Shown: positions 1 to 9,899 of the stretch, in pieces
How the letters are laid out: every line of letters starts with the position of its first letter
Position numbering within the stretch: position 1 is the stretch's first letter
NCBI GenBank assembly: GCA_905221605.1
Contig: CAJNDS010002413.1
Location: forward strand, 466,001-530,000
DNA: 64,000 bases
Source: Symbiodinium natans
Lineage: Eukaryota > Sar > Dinophyceae > Suessiales > Symbiodiniaceae
Direction of reading: 5' to 3'
The notes under the pieces: generated by a model
What the model saw: the letters and a program-made list of their open reading frames with translations, nothing else
Database searches by the model: none
What the model was told of the DNA's origin: nothing
Translations under genes and position numbers: made by a program

Positions 1-72
1 AGGGTTTAGGGTTTAGGGTTTAGGGTTTAGGGTTTAGGGTTTAGGGTTTAGGGTTTAGGGTTTAGGGTTTAG
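1..72. repeat. TTTAGGG array at window edge
   Basis: About ten near-perfect TTTAGGG units. This is the plant/dinoflagellate telomere motif. The run is too short, and too similar to dozens of internal arrays, to be called the chromosome terminus itself. Confidence 0.95.
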
Positions 73-1000
73 GGGTTTCGACAGTTAACTTAGTAGGCAG
101 GCTGAAGACCGAGAAGTTTGTGAGGTATGTTTTACAGGCTGAGGGTTTAAGGGTTGCACAGGGGTCAGGTTTTCTGGAGGGTTCTGGTTTACGGTGTAAA
201 GCGTAAAAGGGTTTCGGGCTTTAGGCTTTGGGTCAATCTGTCACCCCTGAGGCCACTGCCAAGAGGGCATGCAACTGACAAGCCGAGCCTCATCGAGGCA
301 GGAAATTCGGGCTTCGGGGTTTAGGGTTCAGGGCTTGGGGTTTAGGTTTTAGGGTTTAGGGTTTAGGGTTTAGGGTTTAGGATTGAGGGCTTAAAAAACC
401 AACCCTACCTCTAATCGAGGGCTTCAGCGCTCTAGAGCAGGGACTGAGGGCTGAAAAGCTGAGGATTCTTTTCGGGTTTAGGGTTTAGGGTTTAGGGTTT
501 AGGGTTGAGGGTTGAGGGTTTAGGGTTTAGGGTGCCCGAAACCCGAGTTCGTTGCTTTAGGGGCTCAGACGGAACGGAACGGCTGCTGGGTTTAGGGTTT
601 TAGGGTTTTAGGGTTTAGGGTTTAGGGTTTAGGGTTTAGGGTTTAGGGTTTAGGGTTTAGGGCGAAGGGTCGAGGGTTTAGGGTTCCCTGACCCCATGGG
701 ACCTTCTCATGGCATTCAGGGAGCTTTTCGGGGGTTTGGGGATTTCGGGGGTTTGGGGATTTCGGGTTCAGGGTTTCGGGATGAGGGGAGTCTGGGTTTC
801 ATCATTTTCCGCCGACCCCAGCCGGAGCGGGGGCCCCATCGTTCCCTCCCCCTTGGCCCCACCTTCTTAGGGCTCTAGTGCATGCCCGACCCCCCCCCCT
901 CGCTGCTTTGCTGTTCGTAATGGCGTGTTTTCTGGGCTCCCAAGGTCCGACGCCGTTAGGCGCCAGCCCTAGCTTTAGCTATAGCGGGGGGGGGTTAAGC
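73..1000. repeat. Degenerate TTTAGGG-type repeats with short islands
   Basis: Runs of TTTAGGG with TTCGGG, TTTGGGG and TTGAGGG variants, broken by islands of 30-100 bases (for example 230-300, 535-590 and 800-900). The island at 230-300 can be read as an open plus frame, but I found no splice or family support for it. The C-rich stretch near 889-900 is a homopolymer. Confidence 0.7.
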
Positions 1001-1464
1001 CGCTGACCCGGTTGGCTCCCCAACATCCGGCTCCAAATGCGGCTCCCGAAGGGCATCATGTTTCAGGTACATTTTTTATCGCGAAAAACGCGCTATTTCC
1101 CACCGAATTTGGGCTCCAGGACGCATTTTTTGGGCGCCCCATGGGGGGTCCCAAAAACGACCCCGGAGAGCATCATCGACTCTCTTTTTCAACTTTGGCC
1201 AAACACGCGCTGTTGATGTTTTTTGGGTGGCATTGGCCACCCCAAAGGACCCCACAAGAGCGCGCATCATGAGCATCAGCGGGTTGGGATTTGGGTTTCG
1301 GATGCGGCTGAGAGCTTGGAAAACACAGAAATCGCTGTAAATACCGTGGTTTTCGTGCTGTTACGGACATTTCCGTTTTGAGGCCGGCATATGCCCCTAT
1401 AAGCCATGCATGCCTGGAGGCCGGAGCCGCTGATGCTCATGATGCGCGGCCGGGCGGGGGGCCA

Positions 1465-1600
1465 GGGCGCGCATCATCGAGGCTTCGTTTCTCTTTAAAA
1501 AACCGGGGGCGAGCATCAGCAGCATCAGTGGCTCCGGAAAGGGTTTCGGGCGGCAGGATTTCGAAGGATGCTGGCATAACTCCATAACATGGCACTCGAC
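1465..1600. repeat. Dispersed repeat, copy 1
   Basis: The block beginning with the motif GCGCATCATCGAGGCTTCG, then an AGCATCAGCAGCATCAG core and a CGGCAGGATTTCGAAGGATG tail, recurs almost identically at 2,068-2,205, followed both times by a CGCGCG-rich alternating stretch. The offset is about 607 bases. No protein is recognised. Confidence 0.85.
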
Positions 1601-1659
1601 ATGCGCGCGCACGCGCGCGCGCGCGCGTGCGCGGAAAACGCACCAGTTCCCCCGCGCGC

Positions 1660-2035
1660 GCGCCCATGGCTTCCCTGGCCCCATGGCCCATGAACCCATG
1701 GCTCCTGGCCCCGTAGCTCTAGCTCTTTCAGCTGACTTTAAAGGGCTGCCATGGACCCATGGCTCCTGTCCCCATGGTCTGGCCCCAAAGCACCTGCAAG
1801 TTCTATCAGCTAGCTGACTTCCGCCCGCTCCGCCCACCCCGCCCATGGGCTCCCCTGGCCCCATGCCCCTCGACCCCCATGGCCCCCATGGACCCATGGC
1901 TCCCCTGGCCCCATGGTCCATGGACCCATGGCTCCTGCCCCATGGTCCCGTAGCTCTTCCTCAGGGTCCATGCTCCCATGACCCCATGCCCCTGGACCCT
2001 GGTCCCATAGCTCTTTCAGCTGACTTTAAAGGGCG
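1660..2035. repeat. CCCATGG minisatellite region
   Basis: Irregular tandem units of the type CCCATGGCTCCTGGCC. Within them the pieces AGCTCTTTCAGCTGACTTTAAAGGG at 1,728 and 2,008 are duplicated. Open frames here are low-complexity Pro/Met/Trp products and are not annotated. Confidence 0.8.
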
Positions 2036-2067
2036 CCATACATGCCCGCCCGCGCCGTTGTTTGTTG

Positions 2068-2240
2068 TTGGGGGCCAGGGTGCGCATCATCGAGGCTTCG
2101 TTTCTCTTTGGGGACCCGGGGGGCGAGCATCAGCAGCATCAGCGGCTCCGGAAAGGGTTTCGGGCGGCAGGATTTCGAAGGATGCTGGCATAACTGGCAC
2201 TCGACATGCGCGCACACGCGCGCTCGCGCACGCGCGCCCG
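2068..2240. repeat. Dispersed repeat, copy 2
   Basis: Direct copy of 1,465-1,600 with a few substitutions (AAAAAACC replaced by GGGGACC). It ends in the same GCGC-rich alternating purine-pyrimidine tract. Related short pieces (CCGGAGCCRCTGAT and TACCGTGGTTTTCG) occur at 1,340-1,440 and 7,858-7,945. Confidence 0.85.
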
Positions 2241-2290
2241 CGCGTCTAATGTTCAACTATTGGCTGAGTAAGGTGCTGACGATCATGCAC

Positions 2291-2480
2291 ATGAACACCT
2301 CCACGGTGTTTGCGAACGTGCAAGCTGTACATGCACACTTCCACAGTGTGGCCATGCACCTCCACGGTGTTTCTGAACATGAACACCTCCACGGTGTTTG
2401 CGAACGTGAAAACTGTACATGCACACTTCCACAGTGTGGCCATGCACCTCCACGGTGTTTCTGAACATGAACACCTCCAC
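2291..2480. repeat. 88-bp tandem repeat
   Basis: Two full units (starting at 2,291 and 2,379) and a partial third (2,467). Each carries two copies of CTCCACGGTGTTT and one CCACAGTGTGG imperfect palindrome. The array runs directly into the (GTT)n tract. Confidence 0.9.
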
Positions 2481-2481
2481 G

Positions 2482-2655
<174 letters not shown>

Positions 2656-2822
2656 GCTGTGCTTGCTGCCGTTGTCCTGCTGCTGGTGGGCGTGCCCGGC
2701 TGTGGGCGACAGCCCGTTAGATAAAGCTCCAAGGAACGTCTCTGGGGCGGGGAGTACTGATGGTAATAAATATACATATATACACATATATAATCTGGAA
2801 CCCCTTGTCGGCCAGGTGGCAC

Positions 2823-2904
2823 TTCGATGGCCTTGGCCATCATAAAGTCACCCGAGCAGAGCATGAATCCGCCCAACATGGCGATCAGCACCGCCCCAAA
2901 CTTC
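2823..2904 (-). CDS. Candidate exon, membrane transporter-like segment
   Basis: On the minus strand this 82-base island starts directly after AG|G and ends before a GT. Its frame contains AVLIAMLGGFMLCSGDFMMA, a hydrophobic helix of the pattern GG-x3-L-x2-G typical of DMT-type transporters (the ureide-permease family has a similar segment). The frame and phase join cleanly to the exon at 3,607-3,653 through a GC-AG intron. The family assignment is a guess from one helix. That this is coding is better supported, because the island is open, hydrophobic and bounded by splice-like signals. Confidence 0.5.
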
Positions 2905-3208
2905 CTCAGGTTTAGGGTTCAAGGTTTAGGGTTCAAGGTTTAGGGTTTAGGGTTTTGGGTTTTGGGTTTTGGGTAAACCCCCTTTGGTTCTTAGTAGGGA
3001 ATGAGCAAATGAGTCCCCAAAAACACCCTTTAAGGGATTTCATGGGGCACCTCATTCCCTCATTCCCTTCTAACCCTAAACCCTAAACCAGAAACCCTAA
3101 GAACCAACCAGCTCGGAGCAAGCTTGGCAGAGTGACGGAGACAGGCGGGAAAGAAACAGAGACAAACGGGGCGGGGGGCTTTAGGGGGATGGCTTGAGAC
3201 CCTAAACC

Positions 3209-3313
3209 TTGGGATGTTCCCCCTTGTACCCCTAAACCCTAAACCCCAAACTTTGTAGGGAAGGGAGGGGCGCGGTATGATTTCCCCTACTAAGGACCGT
3301 GGGAACATCCCAA
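3209..3313. mobile_element. MITE-like palindrome, family 1
   Basis: Starts TTGGGATGTTCCCCC and ends GGGAACATCCCAACC, so the ends are inverted repeats. No coding capacity. Shares its ends with copies at 4,801, 6,891, 35,900, 53,094, 56,916 and 59,745. Confidence 0.75.
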
Positions 3314-3606
3314 CCTAAACCTTCAACCGGCAAGCTTGCCCTGGAAAGTCGGGCTAGGCGGTAGGGTTAGGGTTCAGGCTTTAGGGTTAGGGTTTAGGGT
3401 TTAGGGCTTAGGGTTTTGAGTGTTTAGGGTTTAGGGTTTAGGGTTTAGGGTTTAGGGTTTAGGGTTTAGGGTTTAGGGTTTAGGGTTTAGGGTTTAGGGT
3501 TTAGGGTTTAGGGTTAAGGGTTTAGGCAAGCAGACCCCAAATATTCTCATCTTCCTTCTAAAAAACCTAAACCCCAAAACCCTAAAGACCCTATTTCTGG
3601 GAAAGC

Positions 3607-3653
3607 GCCCATTTGTCGGTCACTTTGAGCTGCCAAAACGTGCTTTCTTGAAC
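3607..3653 (-). CDS. Candidate exon upstream of 2,823-2,904
   Basis: Minus-strand island opening after a TGACAG|G acceptor, with the frame VQESTFWQLKVTDKWA. A GC donor in phase 2 lets it continue into the helix-encoding exon at 2,823-2,904. The intron between them (2,905-3,606) is largely CCCTAAA/TTTAGGG-type repeat and contains a MITE-like palindrome at 3,209-3,313. Confidence 0.5.
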
Positions 3654-3801
3654 CTGTCAGGGCTTTAGGGCTTCGGGCTTCGGGTTTCGAGTTTAGGGCT
3701 TAGGATTTAGGATTTAGGACGTAAGGCTTAGGGTTACGGATTTTGGGGTTTAGCCCCGAAAGGAAAAGGGACGCGGGTAGAGATCATGGAGGATCTCCTG
3801 C

Positions 3802-3853
3802 CAAGTCTCTCCGACATTTCCTGGGCAATGACCTGGTGGAACTGCCGCTCGTC
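3802..3853 (-). CDS. Candidate exon, unidentified
   Basis: Minus-strand island opening after GGGGCAG|G with the frame DERQFHQVIAQEMSERL, ending at a GC donor. Its codon use (GAG, CAG, CAC, GTC) matches the well-supported exons elsewhere in the window. The phase into 3,607-3,653 needs the alternative GA donor about ten bases earlier, so the join is unproven. Confidence 0.45.
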
Positions 3854-4325
3854 CTGCCCCATAAGGACCCTAAACCCCAAACCCCAAACCCCAAACCCTA
3901 AACCCTAAACCCTAGACCCTAAACCCTAAACCCTAAGCCCCTGCCCCATACGACGGCCATGCGTCCAGGCTGCTGTCTCACCTTGAACCCCAAAACTCCA
4001 AACCTCTGAAACCCATTTTAGGGTTTAGGGTTTAGGGTTTAGGGTTCAGGGTTCCGGGTTTAGGATTTAGGGTTTAGGGCTTAGGGTTCAGCATCTCAAG
4101 TTCGAGCATTCAATAGGCCAGCAGTGTGTGCAGGCAACGGAAAAAAACCCACCCGCCCAAAGAATCTCGTAACATTAAGAAATAAAAAGTTCTTTATTTT
4201 CTGTTCAGACGCACCAAAAGGCCAAACAATCACGCAGACTTCAATTTATCCATCCAGGAACCCTGAGTCCTGAGTCAGTCCTGTGCCCTGCTGGCTTCGT
4301 GGCTCGCTGAGCTTCAGTGCGTGAA

Positions 4326-4690
4326 CAATGGGCCAAATCGGTCAGAGGGGCCGAAATGGATCAAAACGCCAACAATGGGGGGGCCAAATGGGTCAACGGG
4401 GCCGAAATGGATCAAAACGCCAAATTCGTGCTGAACAATGGGGGGTCAGAGGGGCCGAAATGGATCAAAACGCCAAATTCGTGCTGAACAATGGGGGACC
4501 AAATGGGTCAGAGGGGCCGAAATGGATCAAAACGCCAAATTCGTGCTGGGGGGGCCAAATGGGTCAGAGGGGCCGAAATGGATCAAAACGCAAAATTCGT
4601 GCTGAACAATGGGGGTCAGAGGGGCCGAAATGGATCAAAACGCCAAATTCGTGCTGAACAATGGGGGTCTAAACGCCAAATTCGTGTTTA
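4326..4690. repeat. ~62-bp satellite
   Basis: Six to seven units built on GGGCCAAATGGGTCAGAGG followed by GGCCGAAATGGATCAAAACG and CCAAATTCGTGCTGAACAAT, with units of unequal length. Open plus frames here (QRGRNGSKRQ repeats) come from the repeat and are not taken as a gene. Confidence 0.9.
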
Positions 4691-4800
4691 ACATTTAGGT
4701 TTATATGTTAGAGAGGTTTAGGGTTTAGGGTTTCGGGTTTACATTTTCCGGCTTAGGGTGTAGGGTTTAGGGTTTAGCGTTTAGGGTTTAAGGTTTAAAG

Positions 4801-4892
4801 TTGGGATGTCCCCCCACATACGAACAGCTGCGTAATAGGGATTCATTGTAATCCCCATTAAGGACTGTTCGTATAAAGAAAGAACATCCCAA
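4801..4892. mobile_element. MITE-like palindrome, family 1
   Basis: Inverted ends TTGGGATGT.CCCCC and AGAACATCCCAA enclose the family core, with GAACAG and CTGTTCGTATAA in mirror positions. The element is 92 bases long. Confidence 0.8.
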
Positions 4893-5277
4893 CCCATCAC
4901 CTTGAAAGCCCTGAGAACCTTACACACACAGGAATACAAAACAAAACCTAAAGTCCCACAGCCCTAGAGCTATCCTTTTTTTAAGAATCCGTATATGGAG
5001 CCCACTGAAAGTGCAGTGTTTATTGGGCTTGAGGTGCAAAGGGATTGCAAAGGGTAAAGGGTTTAGGTTGTAGGGCTTGCGGACGCATTTAGGCATTCTT
5101 GTAGAGCACTTTGTTAAACTACCGTGAACCTGCACGCAACTCCGCAAGCCCTCCTGGTACCGGAAGAAACCCTTGAGAAACCCGAACCCCCAAGCCCCTA
5201 AACCCTAAACCCGAAACCCTGAACCCTGAACCCTAAACCCTAAACCCTGAACCCTGAAGCCCCACTGGGAGTCGGGC
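4893..5277. other. Unique island, nothing identified
   Basis: AT-richer non-repeat DNA up to about 5,165, then CCCTAAA variants. I see no splice-bounded frame that I trust. Confidence 0.5.
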
Positions 5278-5359
5278 AAAATTCAGCGCACTCGGAAATG
5301 AGATCATGCCGAGGGTGAAGCAATAAAGCCAGGAGCTTAGCACCTGGAAGCTCACGTAC
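5278..5359 (-). CDS. Candidate exon, hydrophobic segment
   Basis: On the minus strand, after CTCAG|G, the frame VLSSWLYCFTLGMISFPSAL is open and strongly hydrophobic, with a GC donor after ALNF. The plus-strand frames of the same island are interrupted. It probably encodes a membrane helix of the minus-strand gene(s) of this region. Family not recognised. Confidence 0.5.
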
Positions 5360-5502
5360 CTGAGGAGAGATTTAGGGTGGTAGGGTTTGGGGTTTAGGGT
5401 TAGGGTTGAGGGTTTAGGGTTCAGGGTTTAGGGTTTAGGGTTTAGGGTTTAGGGTTTCGGGTTTCGGGGTTCGGGTTTCGGGTTTCGGGTTTCGTTGCTT
5501 GT

Positions 5503-5560
5503 TGGACTGGCAAGCGCCTGCGATGCTTTTGCTGAAGAGGTTGGCGTGCAGACGCGGCAG
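5503..5560 (+). CDS. Candidate exon on plus strand, weak
   Basis: The plus frame LVGLASACDAFAEEVGVQTR is open across an island bounded by TTTCGGG/TTTAGGG repeats. It recalls a MATE-type motif but is isolated among minus-strand candidates, so both strand and identity are uncertain. Confidence 0.25.
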
Positions 5561-6171
5561 GGTTTGGGGTTTAGGGTTTAGGGTTTGGGGTTTGGCGGTT
5601 AGGGTTTAGGGTTTCAGGTTTTGGGTTTAGGGTTTAGGGTTTCTGGGGAATGTGTATAAGGTTCCTCAAGCTCGAAAACCGAAAGCGCTAACTACAACGA
5701 ACAAGCACTTGAACCCACACTCTGACCTTCGAACCCGAAAAGACCCAGAACCTTGCAAGCCCCAAACCCGAAGGACCTCCCCGAAGCCCTAAACCCAGAA
5801 ATCCCAACGCGCTGAACCCCCGAACCTGAACTCTAAACCTTAAACCCTAAACCCCAAACCCGAAGCCATAAACCCTAAACCCTAAACCCTCAACCCTAAA
5901 CCCTACAGAGCCAAAACGGCCTTTAGGGTCTGGGCTTGAACGGAGGCACTGGTTCTCAAACGGGTTCAGGGTTCAGGGTTCACGGTTCAGGGCAGAGCGC
6001 TTCGGGTTTAGGGCTCAGGACTTAGGGTTTAGGGCTTGGGGCTTAGGGTTTAGGGTTTGGGGTTTAGGGTTTGGGGTTTAGGGCTTCGGGTTTAGGGTTT
6101 AGGGCTTAGGGCGTAGGGTTTAGGGAGGAATTCGGGGTTCAGACTGGGGGCCTGAGCTTGCCGAAACCCTG

Positions 6172-6302
6172 CTTGGAGGTTCATGGTGCTTCGCAATCCA
6201 ATTATGGCTGTACTTATAACCCAATTATAACCACATTAGGGCACTTAAGGGGCTCATAAGTGGGTGAGAAGTACAGATATAATTGGGATATTAAGCAACT
6301 AA
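6172..6302. mobile_element. MITE-like element, family 2
   Basis: Begins CTTGGAGGTTCATGG, then carries the core AACCCAATTATAACCACATT and GGGCACTTAAGGGGCT shared with copies at 39,613, 41,334 and 47,048. The right end is degraded in this copy. Confidence 0.8.
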
Positions 6303-6426
6303 ACTCCTATCCCCCAAACCCCAGACTCTCAAACCCGATCCCCGAAACCCTAAACCCTAAACCCCCCTAAACCCTAAACCTTTGAAGACCAAAACCCCCA
6401 CAGCTGCCCAAGACCCTGAACCCTCC

Positions 6427-6474
6427 GGTGAAGAAGAGAAGCGTGAGGGCAAAATTCTTGGTGGTGGAACCTCC
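6427..6474 (-). CDS. Candidate exon, hydrophobic segment
   Basis: Minus-strand frame GGSTTKNFALTLLFFTGGF opens after a GAAG|G acceptor. It looks like a membrane helix preceded by a polar turn. A plus-strand frame is also open here, which lowers confidence. Confidence 0.35.
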
Positions 6475-6890
6475 CTTCATTCTTGCAGATGGCCAGATTC
6501 CCCAGCAAAACCTGAGTGCTGGCGGACGTAGAGAGCAAAGGGCTTGGGGTCTAGGAGTTAGGGGGGGTTTGCCCGAAACCCTAAACCCTACATTGTAGTG
6601 TTCTTAAGGGAGGGGCGTTCAAGGTAGGTACCTGGGGAACCTTAGGTAAGCATAGGGAAGCTTAGGGAGCCTTGGGAGTAGTGGGGAGTCCTAGAGAACC
6701 TTGGGTTACATACTCCCCTTGAACCCCCCTCCCTTAAGAACCCTAACCCTAAACCCTAAACCCTAAACCCCGAAACCGATGAACCACCTCTCCGGCTCGG
6801 AACTTACGGCCTTGGGCTATGAAGCCCCTAAACCCTAAACCCTAAACCCCAGAAACCCTTTTGGAGCCCCTGAGACGAAACCGTAAACTT

Positions 6891-6993
6891 GGGGGCTGCT
6901 ACCCCCCTGATACTAACAGCTCCTTAACAGGGATTAGAGTACCCCTCATTACAATCCCTGGTAAAGATGGCTAGGACAAGGGAGAACATCCCA
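6891..6993. mobile_element. MITE-like palindrome, family 1 (diverged)
   Basis: Core CCCCTGATACTAACAGCTCCTT on the left and GGGAGAACATCCCAAC on the right. The left terminus is eroded relative to other copies. Confidence 0.6.
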
Positions 6994-7182
6994 ACCCCAA
7001 ACAACCCAAAGCCCTGGGAATGAAAAATGAAAACGTTCTCGAAACCCTAAAGCCCCAGAACCCGCGCTGGGCGGAATGCCCCCTGAGATTCAGGGATTTG
7101 TTTTTTTAGGGTGGGTGGGGTTTTCACAGGGGGGGGTTAGGGTTTAGGGATGGGGCGTATTTAGGATTTAAGCACTTAAGGT

Positions 7183-7239
7183 TTAGACCCACTTCAGGAA
7201 CTCCTCCTCCTCCTGAAGCTCAGGGAGCACTAGCGGCAT
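7183..7239 (-). CDS. Candidate exon with in-frame stop
   Basis: Minus-strand frame MPLVLPELQEEEEFLKWV runs into a TAA at 7,183-7,185. It may be a terminal exon, or may be spliced before the stop. The acidic run EEEE is encoded by GAG repeats. Confidence 0.3.
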   Translation of the reverse strand: MPLVLPELQEEEEFLKWV

Positions 7240-7630
7240 GAGTCGACATTGGACCACGGACCCCCTTCTTGGATCCCCTGTCTATACCCCAGGCCCTAAA
7301 CCCCAAACAACCCCAAACCCAAAACCCAAAAGCCTAAGCCAAAACCCCCCCAAACCCTAAACCCTCAACCCCAAACCCCAAACCCTAAACCCTAAACCCT
7401 AGAGCCCCTGGAGGCAACCTCCCGTGAACTCAGCAAGGCCCTTTTCAGGGGGTTGAGGGCGGTAGGAATTTGGGGGGTCATAAGTTAGGGTCTTTAGGGA
7501 GCTTTGGGTTTTAGGGCTGTGGGCCGGCTCGACATCAGGGTGTAGGTTCAGGGTTGAGGGTTGGACCCTAAACCCCAAACCCTAAACCCTAGCGGGTTGA
7601 GGGCGGGTGTCGGAGGTTTAGTTTGCTCGC

Positions 7631-7701
7631 CACGAGGCCACAGCATAAACATCATGGGGAGAGCCACATTGGTGTCTGCCGGAACGAACATGGCCCCTCT
7701 C
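7631..7701 (-). CDS. Candidate exon, membrane-like
   Basis: After a TGGTCAG|G acceptor the minus frame AMFVPADTNVALPMMFMLWP is open to a GC donor. Its hydrophobic composition and splice context match the other minus-strand candidates at 5,278 and 2,823. Identity unknown. Confidence 0.45.
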
Positions 7702-7764
7702 CTGACCAAGGGCGAGTTTCGGTTGAAGGTTTAGGGGCTTAGGCTTAGGGCTTAGGGTTTCGGG

Positions 7765-7840
7765 CTTAGGGTGCGCAAGGGCGTGCCCCTAGAGATACTC
7801 CGCGCGGTGGCTGAGGCCGGGCTGGGGCCTCCCCGCAAAT
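7765..7840 (+). CDS. Candidate exon on plus strand, weak
   Basis: The plus frame VRKGVPLEILRAVAEAGLG has GC-rich third positions and sits between repeat blocks, followed by a dispersed repeat shared with 1,340-1,440. No family or splice chain supports it. Confidence 0.25.
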
Positions 7841-7967
7841 GCAGAGAATGCCGAAAGTACCGTGGTTTTCGCGTGCCTTTGGATGCTCTTCTGTTCGAGC
7901 CCCTCAAGGCCACTGAGGCCCTGGGGCCGGAGCCACTGATCATGATGGGGGGGGAGGGAGGGGTGCA

Positions 7968-8095
7968 GGTTGTTCTTGTTATTGTTGTTGCTCTTCTTGC
8001 TTTTCTTGTTGTTCTTGATCTTCGTCTTGGTCTTCTTGCTTCGTGCTTTTGTTTTTGTCCTTGTTGTTCTTGTTGTTCTTCTTCTTGCTGCACCC
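7968..8095. repeat. Imperfect TTGTTC/TTCTTG microsatellite
   Basis: Irregular run of TTG, TTC and CTT triplets. Long frames on both strands here are low-complexity products. Confidence 0.85.
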
Positions 8096-8125
8096 GCGCT
8101 CCCTCCGCAGAAATCCTCCACCTTG

Positions 8126-8240
8126 CGCCCCTAAACCCTAAACCCTAAACCCTGAACCCTAAACCCTAAACCCTAAACCCTAAACCCTGAACCCTGAACC
8201 CTGAACCCTAAACCCTAAACCCTAAACCCTAAAACGTTAA
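8126..8240. repeat. CCCTAAA array
   Basis: About 15 units with scattered CCCTGAA variants. Confidence 0.95.
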
Positions 8241-8324
8241 AAGCCGGAACTTGGACTTGGGGGCTTGGAGGGTTCAGAGCTCGGGTTTAGGGCTTAGGCC
8301 TGGAGGGCTTGGGGTGGCTCGGCC

Positions 8325-8525
8325 TTTCAACCGTAAACCCTCAACCCTCAACCCTAAACCCGAAACCCTAAACCCGAAACCCTCAACCCTCAACCCTCAA
8401 CCCCTAAACCCTCAACCCGAAACCCTCAACCCTCAACCCTCAACCCTCAACCCTAAACCCTAAACCCTAAACCCTCAACCCTAAACCCGAAACCCTCAAC
8501 CCTAAACCCGAAACCCTTAACCCTT
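8325..8525. repeat. CCCTCAA / CCCGAAA / CCCTAAA mixed array
   Basis: Higher-order mixture of three heptamer variants, which suggests local homogenisation rather than simple telomerase addition. Confidence 0.9.
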
Positions 8526-8744
8526 GCTTCGGGTTTGGCTTCGAAGTAAACTCGGCGCCTGGAATGTCTGCAGGTGGATGTAGAACGGCGATGGCGCGGG
8601 ATGTGAAACCGATTCAAAAGGCGCCAGTCTGTTCTTGTGTTTAACCCTAAACCCTAAACCCTAACCCTAAACCCTAAACCCTAAACCCAAAACCCAAAAC
8701 CCAAAAACCCTACACCCTAAACCCTAAGGGGTTCAGGGCCAGGG

Positions 8745-8810
8745 TTCGCAGGGTTCGTGGTCGAGGCGTTGGGGCCGGGGGGATTCAGGGACTCAACATT
8801 CCTGCATTCC
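8745..8810 (-). CDS. Candidate exon, unidentified
   Basis: Minus strand: ATCGCAG|G acceptor, then frame ECRNVESLNPPGPNASTTNP, open to the edge of the island. Low hydrophobicity. It could be an extracellular or linker segment of the minus-strand gene(s). Confidence 0.35.
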
Positions 8811-8892
8811 CTGCGATGAATGCCAGATGCCGAGCTACATGGATCTACCCTGAACCCTAAACCCTAAACCCTAAACCCTAAACCCTACACCC

Positions 8893-8985
8893 TACACCCG
8901 ACATACCCATCAGGCATGCGCCCCATACGAGGCGAGTCAAGAGCCTAAAGCCGAGAGAGGATGGCGCACCGGCGTTGTCGGGCTC
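8893..8985 (-). CDS. Candidate exon, membrane-like
   Basis: Minus-strand frame SLGFRLLTRLVWGACLMGMS is open across the island after a CCTTAG acceptor, here without the usual following G. Amphipathic then hydrophobic. One possible reading is the segment before or within a channel helix, but this is not diagnostic. Confidence 0.4.
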
Positions 8986-9116
8986 TCTAAGGATGTAATC
9001 GTTTCGGGCTTATGGTTTAGGGTTGAGGGTTCAGGGTTTAGGGTTTAGGGTTTAGGATTTAGGGTTTAGGGTTTAGGGTTTAGGGTTTAGGGTTTAGGGT
9101 TTAGGGTTTAGGGCTA

Positions 9117-9210
9117 CTTGGAGGTTCATGGGTAGCTATACGTGGTTATAAGTAGGGTAACTCTTCTATATCTGGTTAGAACCTTATTTAGGGTACTTGT
9201 AACCCACCCA
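9117..9210. mobile_element. MITE-like element, family 2 (variant)
   Basis: Begins TACTTGGAGGTTCATGGG and carries the GGTTATAAGTAGGGT core of the 40,298 and 57,388 subgroup. Confidence 0.75.
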
Positions 9211-9540
9211 TGCCCCCCCCCCCCATTATCATATGTGGGAGGATATTTAATATCAGGGGGGAGGGCGGCTTAATATTAGAGGGAAGGGGCTCTTTCGGGG
9301 GATTTCTGGGGCAAGTAAGGACGACCGGATATGTATACACGCATATGAACATTTTATATACATATATATATATATATATATATACGCTGAGAAGCGTTAT
9401 TATGCGCTCCCATGACATGCCTTCGCACCAGCGAACTGCAGGTACTGGGGTAGTTCACTGGCTCCTGCTAAGTCAAGATCACCTCTTTTTCCATGCCAAA
9501 TTCCTTCTCTGTGACCATCCGTGAAACACACACCCTCCTT

Positions 9541-9668
9541 CTAGGAAGCTTTGGACTTCATCTTGGTGAACCAGCCGATGTCCCAGCATCCCAGAGGGGC
9601 CTTCTTCGAGCTCAGAGGCATGCGTGGCAAGAGGCTGAGCGCTGCCGCGCACCCTTTCCAGCCTTCTC
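9541..9668 (-). CDS. Candidate terminal exon, unidentified
   Basis: Minus strand: CAACTGAG|G acceptor at 9,668, then a frame reading LSSKKAPLGCWDIGWFTKMK and ending in a TAG stop at 9,541-9,543. The basic C-terminus and clean stop suggest the last exon of a minus-strand gene whose upstream exons would lie beyond 9,700. I did not identify these upstream exons or the family. Confidence 0.4.
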
Positions 9669-9899
9669 CTCAGTTGCCCAAAGGCAGGCCCGGCAACTGC
9701 CGGTGGGCGCTACACCCACAGCCATAGGTATCACAGGTACTCCGGCCAGGGGGCGCCCAGATGAGCTCATGGTGCATCAGAGCTGAGGGACTCGCGCCCT
9801 AAGGGCGGAAAGGCCCATGCTTCTCTAGCACAACCGGGTTTAGTCGCGCCGTTGCTGCGTGCATGTCTGGAGCGTCTGGCACGGACGTAACGGTTTTCC

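Noticed and set aside
1-72. True chromosome end
   Set aside because: Only about ten units, and equal or longer arrays occur throughout the window in both orientations. Nothing distinguishes this one except its position at the cut edge.
4328-4691. Basic repeat protein (QRGRNGSKRQ)
   Set aside because: It is the translation of a ~62-bp satellite whose frame is not kept by unit-length changes.
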